Counted from the stretch's first letter, positions 31,076 to 39,569 are shown. The stretch is 64,000 bases of DNA from Chitinophagaceae bacterium (GCA_016721085.1 JADKJI010000014.1:133097-197096); one strand, 5' to 3'. Made by a program: numbers and translations. The notes: generated from the sequence alone by a model not told the origin.

Positions 31076-31262
31076 ATTTCGGGCAAATTAGCTTACCAGA
31101 GAAGGTCTGTTTTGACAGGAAGCCGACAATTCATCAGCTTTATCTTCCCCTTAACAGCATAGATATACGGGAGCCCTATTCTTAAAGATGTAAACAAAAA
31201 CTTAATAAAAAGGTTGAGTACCGCATCTTTTCCCTACTGTCCTTATTATGGGGCAGTATCAC

Positions 31263-31270
31263 TATTTTTG
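31263..31270 (+). promoter_or_regulatory. Putative -7 box TATTTTTG before mutS2
   Basis: An exact TAnnTTTG element ends 22 nt before the ATG at 31293. It would lie inside the coding sequence if translation began at the upstream GTG 31248, so it supports the ATG start. No clear -33 TTTG. Confidence 0.5.
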
Positions 31271-31292
31271 CGGGCATAAAGAGGGTGACGTA

Positions 31293-33421
31293 ATGATTAA
31301 ATTTTTCCCTGAATCTGCATTGGTGCAGCTGGAATTTGAAAAAGTGAAAGATTTGCTGGTGGAGCATTGTAAAACAGAGTATGCCCGAACCAAGGCAAAG
31401 GAACTAAGAATTCATACCAGAAAGGAATATATAGAGATAGAATTGAGGCAAAGCCATGAGTATAAGCTCATTTTGGAGCAGGGACAGTATTTTCCAAATG
31501 ATCCTGTGCTCAATATTTCAAGGGATATCAAATTGCTTTCTATACCTGGAGCCGTATTATCTTCCGAGCAATTGATGCAGATCCGAAGGCTGGCCGACAG
31601 TATGCAGCAACTATTTAGATGGTTCAATCCCGAAGCAAGAACTGCTTATCCTGCATTAACCCGCATTATTTCAACAACCCATTACGAAAAAAACATATTA
31701 GCGCTAATAGATGCTATTCTGGATGAAAACGGTACTGTAAAAGATACCGCATCAGACGATTTAGCAAGGATACGGATGAGCTTGTTCCGAAAAAGGAATG
31801 AACTGCGGAGGATATTTGATAAGGTAATACAGAAATGGACGAAATCGGGTTATGTAGCAGATATCGAAGAAGCCTTTTTAAATGGCCGAAGGGTAGTAGC
31901 CGTTTTTGCCGAATTCAAAAGACAAGTAAAAGAATTCTGTTAGGGGAAAGCGATACGCGCAAGACATCATTCGTAGAACCGGAAGAAACTATTGAACTAA
32001 ACAATGAAGTGTATTCATTGGAAACAGATGAGAGCCGTGAAGTGTACAGGATATTGCGGGATTTAACAAAGCAGCTTTCTGTATACGCCCCTCTGTTAAA
32101 AGTGTATCATGACATATTGGGTGAATATGATTTCATTCGTGGAAAAGCAAAGTTGGCAGTGGATGTAAATGGTCATTTTCCGTTGTTGGTAGACAGAGCA
32201 CAGGTTCATTTAGTAGATGCCTATCATCCTTTGTTGTATTTATATAATAAGAAGAATCAGAAACCAACTATTCCAACCAGAATTGAGCTGAACGATAAGA
32301 ACCGAATACTGGTAATATCAGGGCCCAATGCCGGAGGGAAAACTGTAACCATGAAAACGGTTGGACTCTTGCAACTGATGTTACAAAGTGGATTATTGGT
32401 TCCGGTACATCCTACTTCTGAAATGGGTATTTATAAACAATTGATGATTCATATTGGTGATACCCAAAGTCTGGAATTTGAACTGAGCACCTATAGTTCA
32501 CACTTGAAGAACATGAAACATTTTGTTGAGAATGCGAATGGAAGAACCCTGTTCTTCATTGATGAATTAGGAAGTGGTAGTGATCCGAATTTGGGAGGGG
32601 CTTTTGCTGAAGTGATAGTGGAAGAAATGGTAAAAAAGCATGCACAGGGAATAATCACCACTCACTATTTAAACCTCAAAGTGATGGCAGGCAAAACACC
32701 AGGAATATTGAATGGTGCCATGGCCTTTGATGAAAAGAACCTTTTGCCTTTATATAAATTGAATATCGGTAAGCCAGGAAGTTCTTATACATTCTCTATA
32801 GCGGAAAGAATTGGATTGGAAAAAAGACTGATTGACAGAGCTCGTCAATTAGTGGACAATGATCATTTCCGCTTGGATAAATTGCTGAATAGGACTGAGC
32901 AGGATTTGCAACAATTAGAGAAGAAGGACAAGACCCTCAATCAGCAACTTAAGGAGAATGAGAAATTGAAGAAGGAGATGGAATTTACGTTGGATAAGGA
33001 AAAGCATCGTCAGCAAGTAGAGTTGCTGAAGCATCAGAATAAAGTTTCAGAAGACCGGATTTTATATTTGAAAGATATGGAGCGTAAGTTAAAGCAGATT
33101 GTAAATGATTGGAAGCGGGCTGCACATTCTGATGATAAGAAAGAGCTGATGAAGCAATTACAGATACTTTTGTTCAGGCAACAGCAGGAACAGGCTTCAG
33201 AAAAAGTAAAGAAGAAAGTAACATCGAAATATGAAGAGATAGGAGGAGATATAGTTCCCGGAATAAAAGTGTTGCTTAAGAAAAGTCATAAAGTAGGAGA
33301 GGTGATGGAATTGAAAGGAAGGAAAGTGGTAGTGAAAGTGGGATTGATGCCGATAACTGTTGATGCCTCCGACCTCTCTATAGTTATAGAAAAGCCTGAA
33401 GACGAGAAATCCCGCAACTAA
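31293..33421 (+). CDS. MutS2-family ATPase without Smr domain; frame interrupted
   Basis: Cytoplasmic MutS-like ATPase of the MutS2 type. The product is 709 residues after correction. The N-terminal clamp/lever region starts MIKFFPESALVQLEFEKVKD; the ATPase has Walker A ISGPNAGGKTVTMKT, then LFFIDELGSGSDPNLG and IITTHYLNLK. A long coiled coil follows and then a small beta domain (IKVLLKKSHKVGEVMELKGR). The C-terminal Smr nuclease domain of typical MutS2 is absent. The stop codon lies in the loop of a terminator, so the end looks genuine. One base (a G) is missing near 31932: the first frame ends KRQVKEFC, while the other reads ILLGESDTRKTSFVEPEE. MutS2 relatives act in ribosome rescue or recombination control. 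Confidence 0.87.
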
Positions 33422-33432
33422 GCGGGATTTCT
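33405..33432. terminator. Terminator overlapping the mutS2 stop
   Basis: AGAAATCCCGC pairs perfectly with GCGGGATTTCT. The loop AACTAA contains the TAA stop. It separates mutS2 from the convergent CBS-domain gene. Confidence 0.8.
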
Positions 33433-33453
33433 TCTTTATAAATTGGAATGAAA

Positions 33454-33891
33454 TTATAAACTGGAGTGCAGATAATCTTTCAGATGTGAAATGGTTTCTT
33501 GTTGAGCCAGGATAGTTTCTTTAACCAGGTCATTGATAGAAACAATACCAATTACCAGATCATTATCAAAAACTGGCAGGTAGCGGATATTCTTATCAGA
33601 CATCAGTTGCATACAATATTCAACCAGATCAACAGGTGTAACTCTTGGCAGATTATTGCTCATGATTTCCTTCGCCAAAGTATCAGTGGAAGATTTTCCT
33701 TGAAGGGCAACTTTTCTGGAGTAGTCCCTTTCTGTAACCAATCCAAGGTATTTACCATTGCTCATAACCATAACGGATCCGATGTTTTGATCGGCCATAA
33801 TTTTGAGAGCTTCAAGTACGGATGTGTCTGGGGAGACTGAAGTGATATGACTCCCCTTCGAAGTAAAATATCAGCTACTTTTTTTGTTCAT
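33454..33891 (-). CDS. CBS-domain pair protein; two frameshifts
   Basis: Small cytoplasmic protein of two CBS domains, which usually bind adenine nucleotides. The second motif is RYLPVFDNDLVIGIVSINDLV and the first is SVMVMSNGKYLGLVTERDYSRK. The uninterrupted frame starts at 33798 inside the first domain. One G is missing in the CCCC run at 33853-33856, and one base is extra in the T7 run at 33879-33885 (plus strand). Restored, it starts at ATG 33891 as MNKKVADILLRRGSHITSVS, giving 145 residues, a normal length for stand-alone CBS pairs. It is convergent with mutS2. The function of such proteins is mostly unknown. Confidence 0.85.
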
Positions 33892-34034
33892 AAAGGCGGG
33901 TTTTGGTTATCAATCGTTGATGGTAAATTATGACTTTTAGGAGGTTTAGCCAAAAGGAATTTTGGAAACTAGGTTCTTCAGGTTAAAATTGATTTCAAAC
34001 AAGCGGAAAGGGTTGTGAATCAGTGTTAAAACAC

Positions 34035-34124
34035 GGTTGTAGCGTACGATAGGTTGACATCCTGGGAGATGACATCTCCCGAGATGTCATCTCGGGAGAT
34101 GTCATCTTGCCGTAGGATACAACC
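34035..34124. repeat. Tandem 15-bp palindromic repeat in a larger hairpin (F)
   Basis: Three 15-bp units lie end to end (34066-34080, 34081-34095, 34096-34110): GAGATGACATCTCCC, GAGATGTCATCTCGG, GAGATGTCATCTTGC. Each is nearly self-complementary. They are enclosed by outer arms GGTTGTA (34035-34041) and TACAACC (34118-34124). The whole element can fold as one long hairpin or as three small ones. It lies behind the tRNA-Ser terminator. Confidence 0.85.
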
Positions 34125-34137
34125 CCCCAAAAACGAA

Positions 34138-34170
34138 AAAAGCGTGTAAGTTTTTGACTTACACGCTTTT
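34138..34170 (-). terminator. Terminator of tRNA-Ser
   Basis: The 13-bp perfect stem AAAAGCGTGTAAG/CTTACACGCTTTT has a 7-nt loop and is followed on the minus strand by further T residues. It ends 11 nt beyond the tRNA 3' end. Confidence 0.88.
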
Positions 34171-34181
34171 ATGCTTTGAAG

Positions 34182-34266
34182 CGGAGAGAGAGGGATTCGA
34201 ACCCCCGGACCTTTGACAGTCAACGGTTTTCAAGACCGCCGCATTCGACCGCTCTGCCATCTCTCC
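34182..34266 (-). tRNA. tRNA-Ser (anticodon TGA)
   Basis: 85 nt, read on the minus strand. The acceptor stem GGAGAGA pairs with TCTCTCC, with discriminator G. The anticodon stem is GCGGT/ACCGT, with loop CTTGAAA giving anticodon TGA. The T-arm loop is TTCGAAT in GGGGGTTCGAATCCC. A class II long variable arm is present, as tRNA-Ser needs. The 3' CCA is not encoded. A perfect consensus promoter ends 4 nt before the mature 5' end, and a strong terminator follows, so it is a single-gene transcript. Confidence 0.96.
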
Positions 34267-34270
34267 GGCG

Positions 34271-34301
34271 CAAAAATAAGTTCAAGCAGGAGAATGACAA
34301 A
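34271..34301 (-). promoter_or_regulatory. Consensus promoter of tRNA-Ser
   Basis: On the minus strand TTTG (34301-34298), a 19-nt spacer and TATTTTTG (34278-34271) match the Bacteroidota consensus exactly. Transcription should begin at or within a few bases of the tRNA 5' end, leaving almost no leader. Confidence 0.8.
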
Positions 34302-34507
34302 ATGATTTCGCAATGTTTTTTAAATAATTATGGTGAAAGTCAAAAACTTAGCGAATAAACAGGGTAGATCGCCTCTTTTTTGAAGATTTGGATGCTTTTG
34401 AGGGTTATTTTGAAAATAAAACCCCGGCAAATGCAGGCAAACCTCTTGTTTTGCGTTTACCTTTTATAAAACCTACTTTTATTATCGATTGAATAACTGG
34501 ACTTTGG

Positions 34508-34551
34508 GTGATTTTAATCACTGACCATCCTTTTCAGTAAGCTCATCTTTG
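34508..34551 (+). promoter_or_regulatory. Crp/Fnr-like operator and -7 box, sulfite exporter gene
   Basis: The palindrome GTGATTTTAATCAC (34508-34521) is followed by a -7 box CATCTTTG (34544-34551). Centre to box end is 36.5 bp. There is no TTTG at -33. This geometry recurs at three other sulfur-island promoters. The ATG is 17 nt beyond the box. Confidence 0.7.
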
Positions 34552-34567
34552 CCAGCAAATAAACTAA

Positions 34568-35378
34568 ATGGAAATAGCAGGATACATAGCCTCATTGATT
34601 ATTGGAGTTTCACTAGGATTAATTGGTGGTGGAGGTTCTATCCTTACGGTTCCTGTACTTGTTTACCTTTTTGGTGTTGAACCAGTGCTGGCAACGGCCT
34701 ATTCTCTCTTTATTGTGGGCGCCACTTCCTTAGTAGGTGCGGTACCAAAGTATCGCCAGGGAGAGGTGAATCTTAAAACAGCCCTGATATTTGGTATTCC
34801 TTCCATAATTGCTGTTTATGCTACGCGCTCCTTCATTGTTCCGGCAATACCTTCCCATATTTTACTCTTGGATCATTTACCCTTACGAAATCTTTGCTGC
34901 TGATGTTACTTTTGCAGTTTTGATGGTAGTGGCTTCCGTTACTATGATCCGAACAAAAAAGGATAAGGAAGATGAAATCGAACAAAAGCAAGTCTTTAAT
35001 TATCCTGTGATCCTATTAGAAGGTGCGGTTGTAGGAATGCTTACAGGACTTGTGGGTGCCGGAGGAGGGTTTTTAATTATCCCTGCGCTTGTGTTATTAA
35101 GTAAACTTCCAATGAAACAAGCCGTTGGAAACTCTCTGTTAATTATTGCCGCAAAATCGCTTATTGGATTTACTGGCGATTTAGGAAAGCATATTATGGA
35201 TTGGAAATTGCTGATTATTGTTACAGTACTTGCTATTGCTGGAATTTTTATTGGTAATTCAATGAGTAAAAAAGTTTCACCGGTTGCACTCAAAAAAAGT
35301 TTCGGTTGGTTCGTATTAGTAATGGGTATCTACATAATCATAAAAGAACTGTTATTCCCAGGAGTAGGCGGTCATTAA
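34568..35378 (+). CDS. TauE/SafE-family sulfite exporter; two frameshifts
   Basis: Inner-membrane anion exporter of the TauE/SafE (DUF81) family, likely moving sulfite, thiosulfate or a related sulfur anion. About eight helices are present, with the paired signature repeats SLIIGVSLGLIGGGGSILTVP and GAVVGMLTGLVGAGGGFLIIP. The first frame ends falsely at 34903 and the second open frame only becomes sensible at FAVLMVVASVTM. Single T losses in T-runs at 34860-34863 and 34910-34913 explain this: restored, the middle reads GSFTLTKSLLLMLLFAV and the product has 270 residues, normal for the family. It heads the sulfur island and has its own Crp/Fnr-like promoter. Confidence 0.87.
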
Positions 35379-35450
35379 TCTGTACAAATACTAAGTCATT
35401 GTAACCACAACTCGATACCTGAAAATTGCAAAGTTAAAAGATTGTGTTAG

Positions 35451-35494
35451 GTGATGCCTGTCACACAAAAGGACTCTAAATAATATCATATTTG
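35451..35494 (+). promoter_or_regulatory. Crp/Fnr-like operator and -7 box, persulfide operon
   Basis: GTGATGCCTGTCAC (35451-35464) lies 36.5 bp, centre to end, from the -7 box CATATTTG (35487-35494). The -33 element is absent. It precedes the six-gene operon starting with the persulfide dioxygenase-rhodanese gene. Confidence 0.72.
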
Positions 35495-35517
35495 TATCCA
35501 TAATATAAATCTTGACT

Positions 35518-36936
35518 ATGACTGTTGAACAAATATATACGGGTTGTCTGGCGCAAGGAGCTTACTATATTGAAAGCGAAGGCGAGGCAGTTATTATTGA
35601 CCCTTTAAGGGAAGTTGAGCCATATATTCAAAAGGCAGCAAGAAATAATGCACACATTAAGTATGTGCTCGAGACACATTTTCATGCAGATTTTGTTAGT
35701 GGTCATCTTGATCTGGCAAAGAAAACAGGAGCCACAATTGTTTATGGACCAACAGCCAAACCTGTATTCGATGCATATATAGCACAAGATGGAGAGGAAT
35801 TAAAAGTAGGTAAGGTTAGGTTGAAAGTATTACATACTCCAGGTCATACAATGGAAAGTACTTGTTACTTATTGATTGATGAGAATGGAAAAGCAAATGG
35901 CCTTTTCAGTGGCGATACATTATTCATTGGTGATGTTGGAAGACCTGATTTGGCGCAGAAAGTAGTTGCTGATCTCACACAGGATATGTTAGCAGGATAT
36001 CTTTTCGATTCCTTACGTGAAAAGATAATGCCTTTGTCAGATGATATCATTGTTTATCCAGCTCATGGTGCAGGAAGTGCCTGCGGAAAAAATATGAGTA
36101 AGGAAACTACTGATACATTGGGCCATCAGAAAGCTACCAATTATGCATTAAGGGCAAATATGACAAAAGAAGAATTCATTAAGGAAGTTACAACTGGATT
36201 AGTAGCGCCTCCTTCTTATTTCCCTTTGAATGTAATGATGAATATAAAGGGATACGACAGTATAGATAAGGTATTAGAAAGAGGTCAACATGCCTTATCT
36301 CCAGATGCATTTGAAGCGGCTGCTAATGAAACCAGCGCCTTGATATTGGATACCAGAGCCCCACAGGTTTTTGCAGCAGGGTTCATACCGAATGCTATTA
36401 ACATTGGTATCGATGGCAATTTTGCCCCCTGGGTTGGTGCTATGATCCCTGATATAAAACAAGAGATTTTATTAATAACCGACGAAGGACGTGAAGAGGA
36501 AGTTATAACCAGACTTGCCAGAGTAGGATACGATTTTACAATCGGTTATCTGAAAGGTGGTTTCAAATCCTGGCAAAATTCCGGTAAAGAAACGGATTCC
36601 ATTCTTTCAATTACTGCTGAAGAACTGGCCGCAGAAACAAAAAAGGGTACTGTGTCATTAGTGGATGTAAGGAAGAAAAGTGAATTTGAAAGTGAACATA
36701 TGATTGATGCTGAAAACCTGCCGCTAGATTTTATAAACGATAGCATGAGTAAGATTGATAGTTCAAAAACGTATCATGTTCATTGCGCAGGCGGATACCG
36801 ATCCATGATATTCATTTCAACTTTACGGGCAAGAGGCTTTACAAATCTTATTGATATCAACGGTGGTTTTAAAGCAATAAAGGATAGTGGTTTGTTTAAG
36901 CTGACAAATTATGTATGTCCAAGTACACTTTTATAA
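35518..36936 (+). CDS. Persulfide dioxygenase-rhodanese fusion protein
   Basis: Metallo-beta-lactamase-fold enzyme of the ETHE1/BlhA type fused to two rhodanese domains; expected to oxidise glutathione or other low-molecular persulfide to sulfite in the cytoplasm. Metal ligands are in LETHFHADFVSGHLD, HTPGHTMEST, FSGDTLFIGDVGRPDL and YPAHGAGSACG. The first rhodanese domain (about 275-360) has lost its Cys (loop ITDEGREEEV) and is probably structural; the second keeps it (HCAGGYRSM). I start at ATG 35518; the TTG at 35512 is unlikely. The 472-residue product is closely similar to the one at 39632-41052. It is first in a tight operon with two rhodaneses and two DUF2892 genes. Confidence 0.9.
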   Translation: MTVEQIYTGCLAQGAYYIESEGEAVIIDPLREVEPYIQKAARNNAHIKYVLETHFHADFVSGHLDLAKKTGATIVYGPTAKPVFDAYIAQDGEELKVGKVRLKVLHTPGHTMESTCYLLIDENGKANGLFSGDTLFIGDVGRPDLAQKVVADLTQDMLAGYLFDSLREKIMPLSDDIIVYPAHGAGSACGKNMSKETTDTLGHQKATNYALRANMTKEEFIKEVTTGLVAPPSYFPLNVMMNIKGYDSIDKVLERGQHALSPDAFEAAANETSALILDTRAPQVFAAGFIPNAINIGIDGNFAPWVGAMIPDIKQEILLITDEGREEEVITRLARVGYDFTIGYLKGGFKSWQNSGKETDSILSITAEELAAETKKGTVSLVDVRKKSEFESEHMIDAENLPLDFINDSMSKIDSSKTYHVHCAGGYRSMIFISTLRARGFTNLIDINGGFKAIKDSGLFKLTNYVCPSTLL

Positions 36937-36960
36937 TAAGTAAAATATAAGAAACATAAT

Positions 36961-37242
36961 ATGAAAACAATTAAAGATGTTTTAGAAACCCCAGGAGCCT
37001 GCATTGTAGATGTAAGGAATCCCTATGAATTTGAAGAAGAGCATATTGCTGGTGCATTGAATATTCCACTTGATCAGGTAATGGGAAGCATTGATAAATT
37101 CAAATCCTTGCCAAAGCCGATGGTGGTTTATTGCAGAAGTGGGGGTAGAAGTGGAATGGCAACAATGATATTGAAGCAGGCCGGTGTTGATGAAGTGTAT
37201 AATGGCGGTGGTATTTATGATTTGAAACAATTAATAAACTAA
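36961..37242 (+). CDS. Single-domain rhodanese sulfurtransferase
   Basis: Small cytoplasmic sulfur carrier of 93 residues, one rhodanese domain. DVRNPYEFEEEHIAGALNIPL is the CH2A-type start and the active loop is YCRSGGRSGMA, with the catalytic Cys near residue 60. There is no signal peptide. It lies 24 nt behind the persulfide dioxygenase gene and 4 nt before another rhodanese. In such operons single rhodaneses supply or take sulfane sulfur from the dioxygenase; that role is inferred from context. Confidence 0.92.
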   Translation: MKTIKDVLETPGACIVDVRNPYEFEEEHIAGALNIPLDQVMGSIDKFKSLPKPMVVYCRSGGRSGMATMILKQAGVDEVYNGGGIYDLKQLIN

Positions 37243-37246
37243 TACT

Positions 37247-37555
37247 ATGGGATTATTACAGTTATTGTTCGGACCGAAAGTTGATTTCAAGGAATTAATG
37301 AGTAAAGGCGCTATCATTGTCGATGTGCGTTCACAAGGTGAATTCAGGTCGGGTAGTGTTAAAGGTGCCCGCAATATTCCATTGGATACGCTGAAATCAA
37401 AAACAGCTGAATTAAAGAAATTGGGGAAACCTGTCATTACCGTTTGCAGAAGTGGTGCAAGAAGCGGAATGGGTAAATCCATTTTAGCGGCAGCTGGATT
37501 GGAAGCGTATAACGGAGGACCATGGGATAGTTTACAGAATAAATTAAACAAATAA
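37247..37555 (+). CDS. Second single-domain rhodanese
   Basis: Another one-domain sulfurtransferase, 102 residues, with DVRSQGEFRSGSVKGARNIPL and active loop VCRSGARSGMG. It has a short hydrophobic N-terminus (MGLLQLLFG) that is not a full membrane helix. It differs clearly from the preceding rhodanese, so the two are likely not redundant. The next gene starts 4 nt downstream, so the operon is translationally compact. Confidence 0.92.
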   Translation: MGLLQLLFGPKVDFKELMSKGAIIVDVRSQGEFRSGSVKGARNIPLDTLKSKTAELKKLGKPVITVCRSGARSGMGKSILAAAGLEAYNGGPWDSLQNKLNK

Positions 37556-37559
37556 GAAT

Positions 37560-37805
37560 ATGAAAGCATACTTGATGAACTGGTCTTTTATGAGGGCCCT
37601 GCGTTTGGTGTTAGGAGGTGTAATACTGGTTCAGGGTATTATGGTGCATGAAGTGCCGTATGCTGTAATCGGAGGATTACTGATGCTGATGGCAATTGCT
37701 AATATTGGATGTAGCGGTGGTGCATGTGGCGTTCCGATGCGATCTATGAAGGTGCCATCTAATAAGACTGTTGAGTTTGAAGAAATAAAATCCGAAAAAG
37801 AATAA
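37560..37805 (+). CDS. DUF2892 (YgaP-like) membrane protein
   Basis: An 81-residue protein with two membrane helices (about 12-30 and 33-50: LRLVLGGVILVQGIMV and AVIGGLLMLMAIANIG), followed by the Cys-rich GCSGGACGVP, the DUF2892 pattern also fused to rhodanese in YgaP. Together with the upstream rhodaneses this suggests a split YgaP, in which the membrane part gathers or passes sulfane sulfur. The two Cys could carry persulfide. Transport function is unproven. Confidence 0.85.
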   Translation: MKAYLMNWSFMRALRLVLGGVILVQGIMVHEVPYAVIGGLLMLMAIANIGCSGGACGVPMRSMKVPSNKTVEFEEIKSEKE

Positions 37806-37807
37806 AG

Positions 37808-38038
37808 ATGAAAACACATTCAAACATATCAAAGGATTCAGCTGATACCCGATTAGTTATCTGGTTTAGCAGAATATTGCGATGGGGTTTGGGTGCCTTC
37901 TTTACCGGAGCGGGTATAATTTATTTCAAGGAAGGGGCATGGCCTGCCATTGCATTTGGAGCCATCATATTTGCAACAGGATTTCTGCGTCCCAAAAGAT
38001 GCCTGGATGAAACCTGCTCTGTTTCTCAGGATAAATAA
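37808..38038 (+). CDS. Second DUF2892-type membrane protein
   Basis: A 76-residue protein with a hydrophilic N-terminal 20 residues, two helices (ILRWGLGAFFTGAGIIYF and WPAIAFGAIIFATGFL) and a C-terminal RPKRCLDETC pair of Cys. It resembles the preceding DUF2892 gene in layout, starts 2 nt after it, and probably acts beside it. A terminator-like hairpin follows before the cytochrome gene. Confidence 0.8.
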   Translation: MKTHSNISKDSADTRLVIWFSRILRWGLGAFFTGAGIIYFKEGAWPAIAFGAIIFATGFLRPKRCLDETCSVSQDK

Positions 38039-38060
38039 CAACACTTAATTTAAATCCGAG

Positions 38061-38091
38061 TGGCTATTGTATATTGCAATAGCCATTTTTT
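38061..38091 (+). terminator. Terminator or attenuator abutting tsdA
   Basis: A TGGCTATTG/CAATAGCCA stem with a 7-nt loop is followed by TTTTTT. The T-run ends directly at the ATG of the cytochrome gene (38092), so it ends the rhodanese operon but also occupies the ribosome-binding region of the next gene. Confidence 0.8.
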
Positions 38092-39105
38092 ATGGGAAAA
38101 TCTGTCACATCCAGTTTACTCTTGTTTCTTATAATCGGCATTGTGGTTCTCATGATTGCCAGATTCATTTCCATGCCTTCAATTGTAAATTCAAATTACC
38201 AAAGTTCAAATACAATACAGGATAGCTCCTGGAACGGGCCAAGTTTGTATATAGAAGCACAGCCAACAGGAGAAGAACGACAATTGATAATTTATGGTGA
38301 AGAATTGATAGCACATACGTCCCGGTATTTCGGACCAAGAGGTTCAATTGCCCATTTAACTAATGGAATGAATTGTCAGAATTGCCATTTAGATGCAGGG
38401 AAGAAAGCCTGGTCGAATAATTATGGAGCCGTTTATTCTACATATCCAAAATTCAGGGACAGGAGTGGAAGGGTAGAAAGCATTTATAAAAGGGTATCAG
38501 ATTGTATGGAGAGAAGTTTGAATGGATGGGCATTAGATAGTAATAGCAAAGAATTCAAGGCGATCTATACATACATAAAATGGTTGGGGAAAGATGTAAA
38601 GAAAGGGGTTAAACCAATTGGGAGCGGAATAGAAAAATTACCTTTTCTTGACAGGGCTGCAAATGCAGAAAATGGTCGGGCTATCTATATTTCAAAGTGT
38701 CAGTCATGCCATGGAAAAAATGGTGAAGGACAGCTTGCCTCTGATAGTATCGAATACATTTACCCTCCATTATGGGGTGCAAAGAGCTTTAATAATGGGG
38801 CAGGGCTATTCCGTATCAGCAGTTTTGCTGGCTATATAAAAAATTGCATGCCTTTTCAATTGGCATCCCATAATGCACCTTCGCTAACAAATGAGGAATC
38901 ATGGGATGTTGCTGCTTTTGTTATCAGCCAACCAAGACCCGAACTAGATCAGCGTCATGATTGGCCCGATATTTCAAAAAAACCGGTTGATTTTCCATTT
39001 GGACCATTTATAGATGGATTTTCTGAAAACCAGCATAAATACGGCCCCTTTAAACCAATAGTTGAAAAAAGAAAGGACTTGTCTGTGACAAAGTCCTTTA
39101 AATAA
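38092..39105 (+). CDS. TsdA-like dihaem cytochrome c (thiosulfate dehydrogenase)
   Basis: Membrane-anchored periplasmic dihaem cytochrome c. An N-terminal helix (about 7-27) is not obviously cleaved. Two haem motifs are present: NCQNCHLDAG at residue 95 and KCQSCHGKNGEG at 203. The surroundings match TsdA: IAHTSRYFGPRG, FRDRSGRVESIYKRVSDCMERS (a Cys about 40 residues after the first haem, where TsdA has its unusual Cys ligand) and YPPLWGAKSFNNGAG. TsdA joins two thiosulfates to tetrathionate or runs the reverse reaction. The 337 residues fit. No partner cytochrome is nearby, and the direction in vivo is unknown. A hairpin at its very 3' end acts as terminator. Confidence 0.85.
   Translation: MGKSVTSSLLLFLIIGIVVLMIARFISMPSIVNSNYQSSNTIQDSSWNGPSLYIEAQPTGEERQLIIYGEELIAHTSRYFGPRGSIAHLTNGMNCQNCHLDAGKKAWSNNYGAVYSTYPKFRDRSGRVESIYKRVSDCMERSLNGWALDSNSKEFKAIYTYIKWLGKDVKKGVKPIGSGIEKLPFLDRAANAENGRAIYISKCQSCHGKNGEGQLASDSIEYIYPPLWGAKSFNNGAGLFRISSFAGYIKNCMPFQLASHNAPSLTNEESWDVAAFVISQPRPELDQRHDWPDISKKPVDFPFGPFIDGFSENQHKYGPFKPIVEKRKDLSVTKSFK
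39072..39099 (+). terminator. Hairpin in the last codons of tsdA
   Basis: AAAGGACTT pairs with AAGTCCTTT around a 10-nt loop, overlapping the final coding residues and followed by AT-rich sequence. A weak terminator facing the convergent thioredoxin gene. Confidence 0.55.
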
Positions 39106-39135
39106 ATTGAATCTTAATCTTCCTATACAAATAAA

Positions 39136-39507
39136 CTATTCCTCCGTTTTCTTTGGTAGAAGTTCTTCCTCAATAATTTGTTTGTACGCTTTTTTAGGTA
39201 ATGCACCGGGTTGCATCATTGGTAATCCTTCTAATGGTACAAAAAGGAAAGTGGGAATGCTTTGGATGCCAAATACGGCAGAAAGTTCCATTTCTGTTTC
39301 CGTATCTATTTTGTAAATAAATACATCTCCTTCGAATTCATCGCTGAGTTCTTCTAAAACAGGGGCCACCATTTTACAGGGACCACACCAGTCAGCGTAG
39401 AAGTCTATGATGGCAGGAAGTGTTCCTTTGTATTTCCATTCTTTTTCTGTGGTATAATCGAAAACTAATTCTTTGAATTTTTCTGTTGTAAGTTTTATTG
39501 TTGGCAT
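39136..39507 (-). CDS. Thioredoxin of the sulfur island
   Basis: Cytoplasmic thioredoxin of 123 residues with FYADWCGPCKMVAP and the cis-Pro motif SIPTFLFVPLEGLP. It is longer than TrxA (17135-17452) at both ends: an N-terminal KLTTEKFKELVFDYTTEKE and a Lys/Glu-rich tail. I start at ATG 39507, which lies just behind a -7 box; a longer frame from 39543 would cover that promoter. The Crp/Fnr-like operator upstream places it in the same regulon as the persulfide genes. A likely task is reducing protein persulfides or the rhodaneses. Confidence 0.9.
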   Translation of the reverse strand: MPTIKLTTEKFKELVFDYTTEKEWKYKGTLPAIIDFYADWCGPCKMVAPVLEELSDEFEGDVFIYKIDTETEMELSAVFGIQSIPTFLFVPLEGLPMMQPGALPKKAYKQIIEEELLPKKTEE

Positions 39508-39525
39508 TATCTTGATTTTAGAATA

Positions 39526-39569
39526 CAAAAATAGGAGAGGCAATTGATGCGGCCGGTGACACAGGTCAC
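39526..39569 (-). promoter_or_regulatory. Crp/Fnr-like operator and -7 box, thioredoxin gene
   Basis: On the minus strand GTGACCTGTGTCAC (39569-39556) precedes TATTTTTG (39533-39526). Centre to box end is 36.5 bp, identical to the other sulfur promoters. No -33 TTTG. Confidence 0.75.

Noticed and set aside
34035..34124. CRISPR array
   Set aside because: The units are adjacent without spacers and are palindromic; no cas genes are in the window.
34026..34223. Minus-strand open frame of 65 codons
   Set aside because: It runs through the tRNA-Ser, its terminator and repeat F; coding is not credible.
35446..35467. A longer TGTG...CACA palindrome before the persulfide operon
   Set aside because: The outer bases do not recur at the other sulfur promoters; only the inner GTGA-N6-TCAC does.
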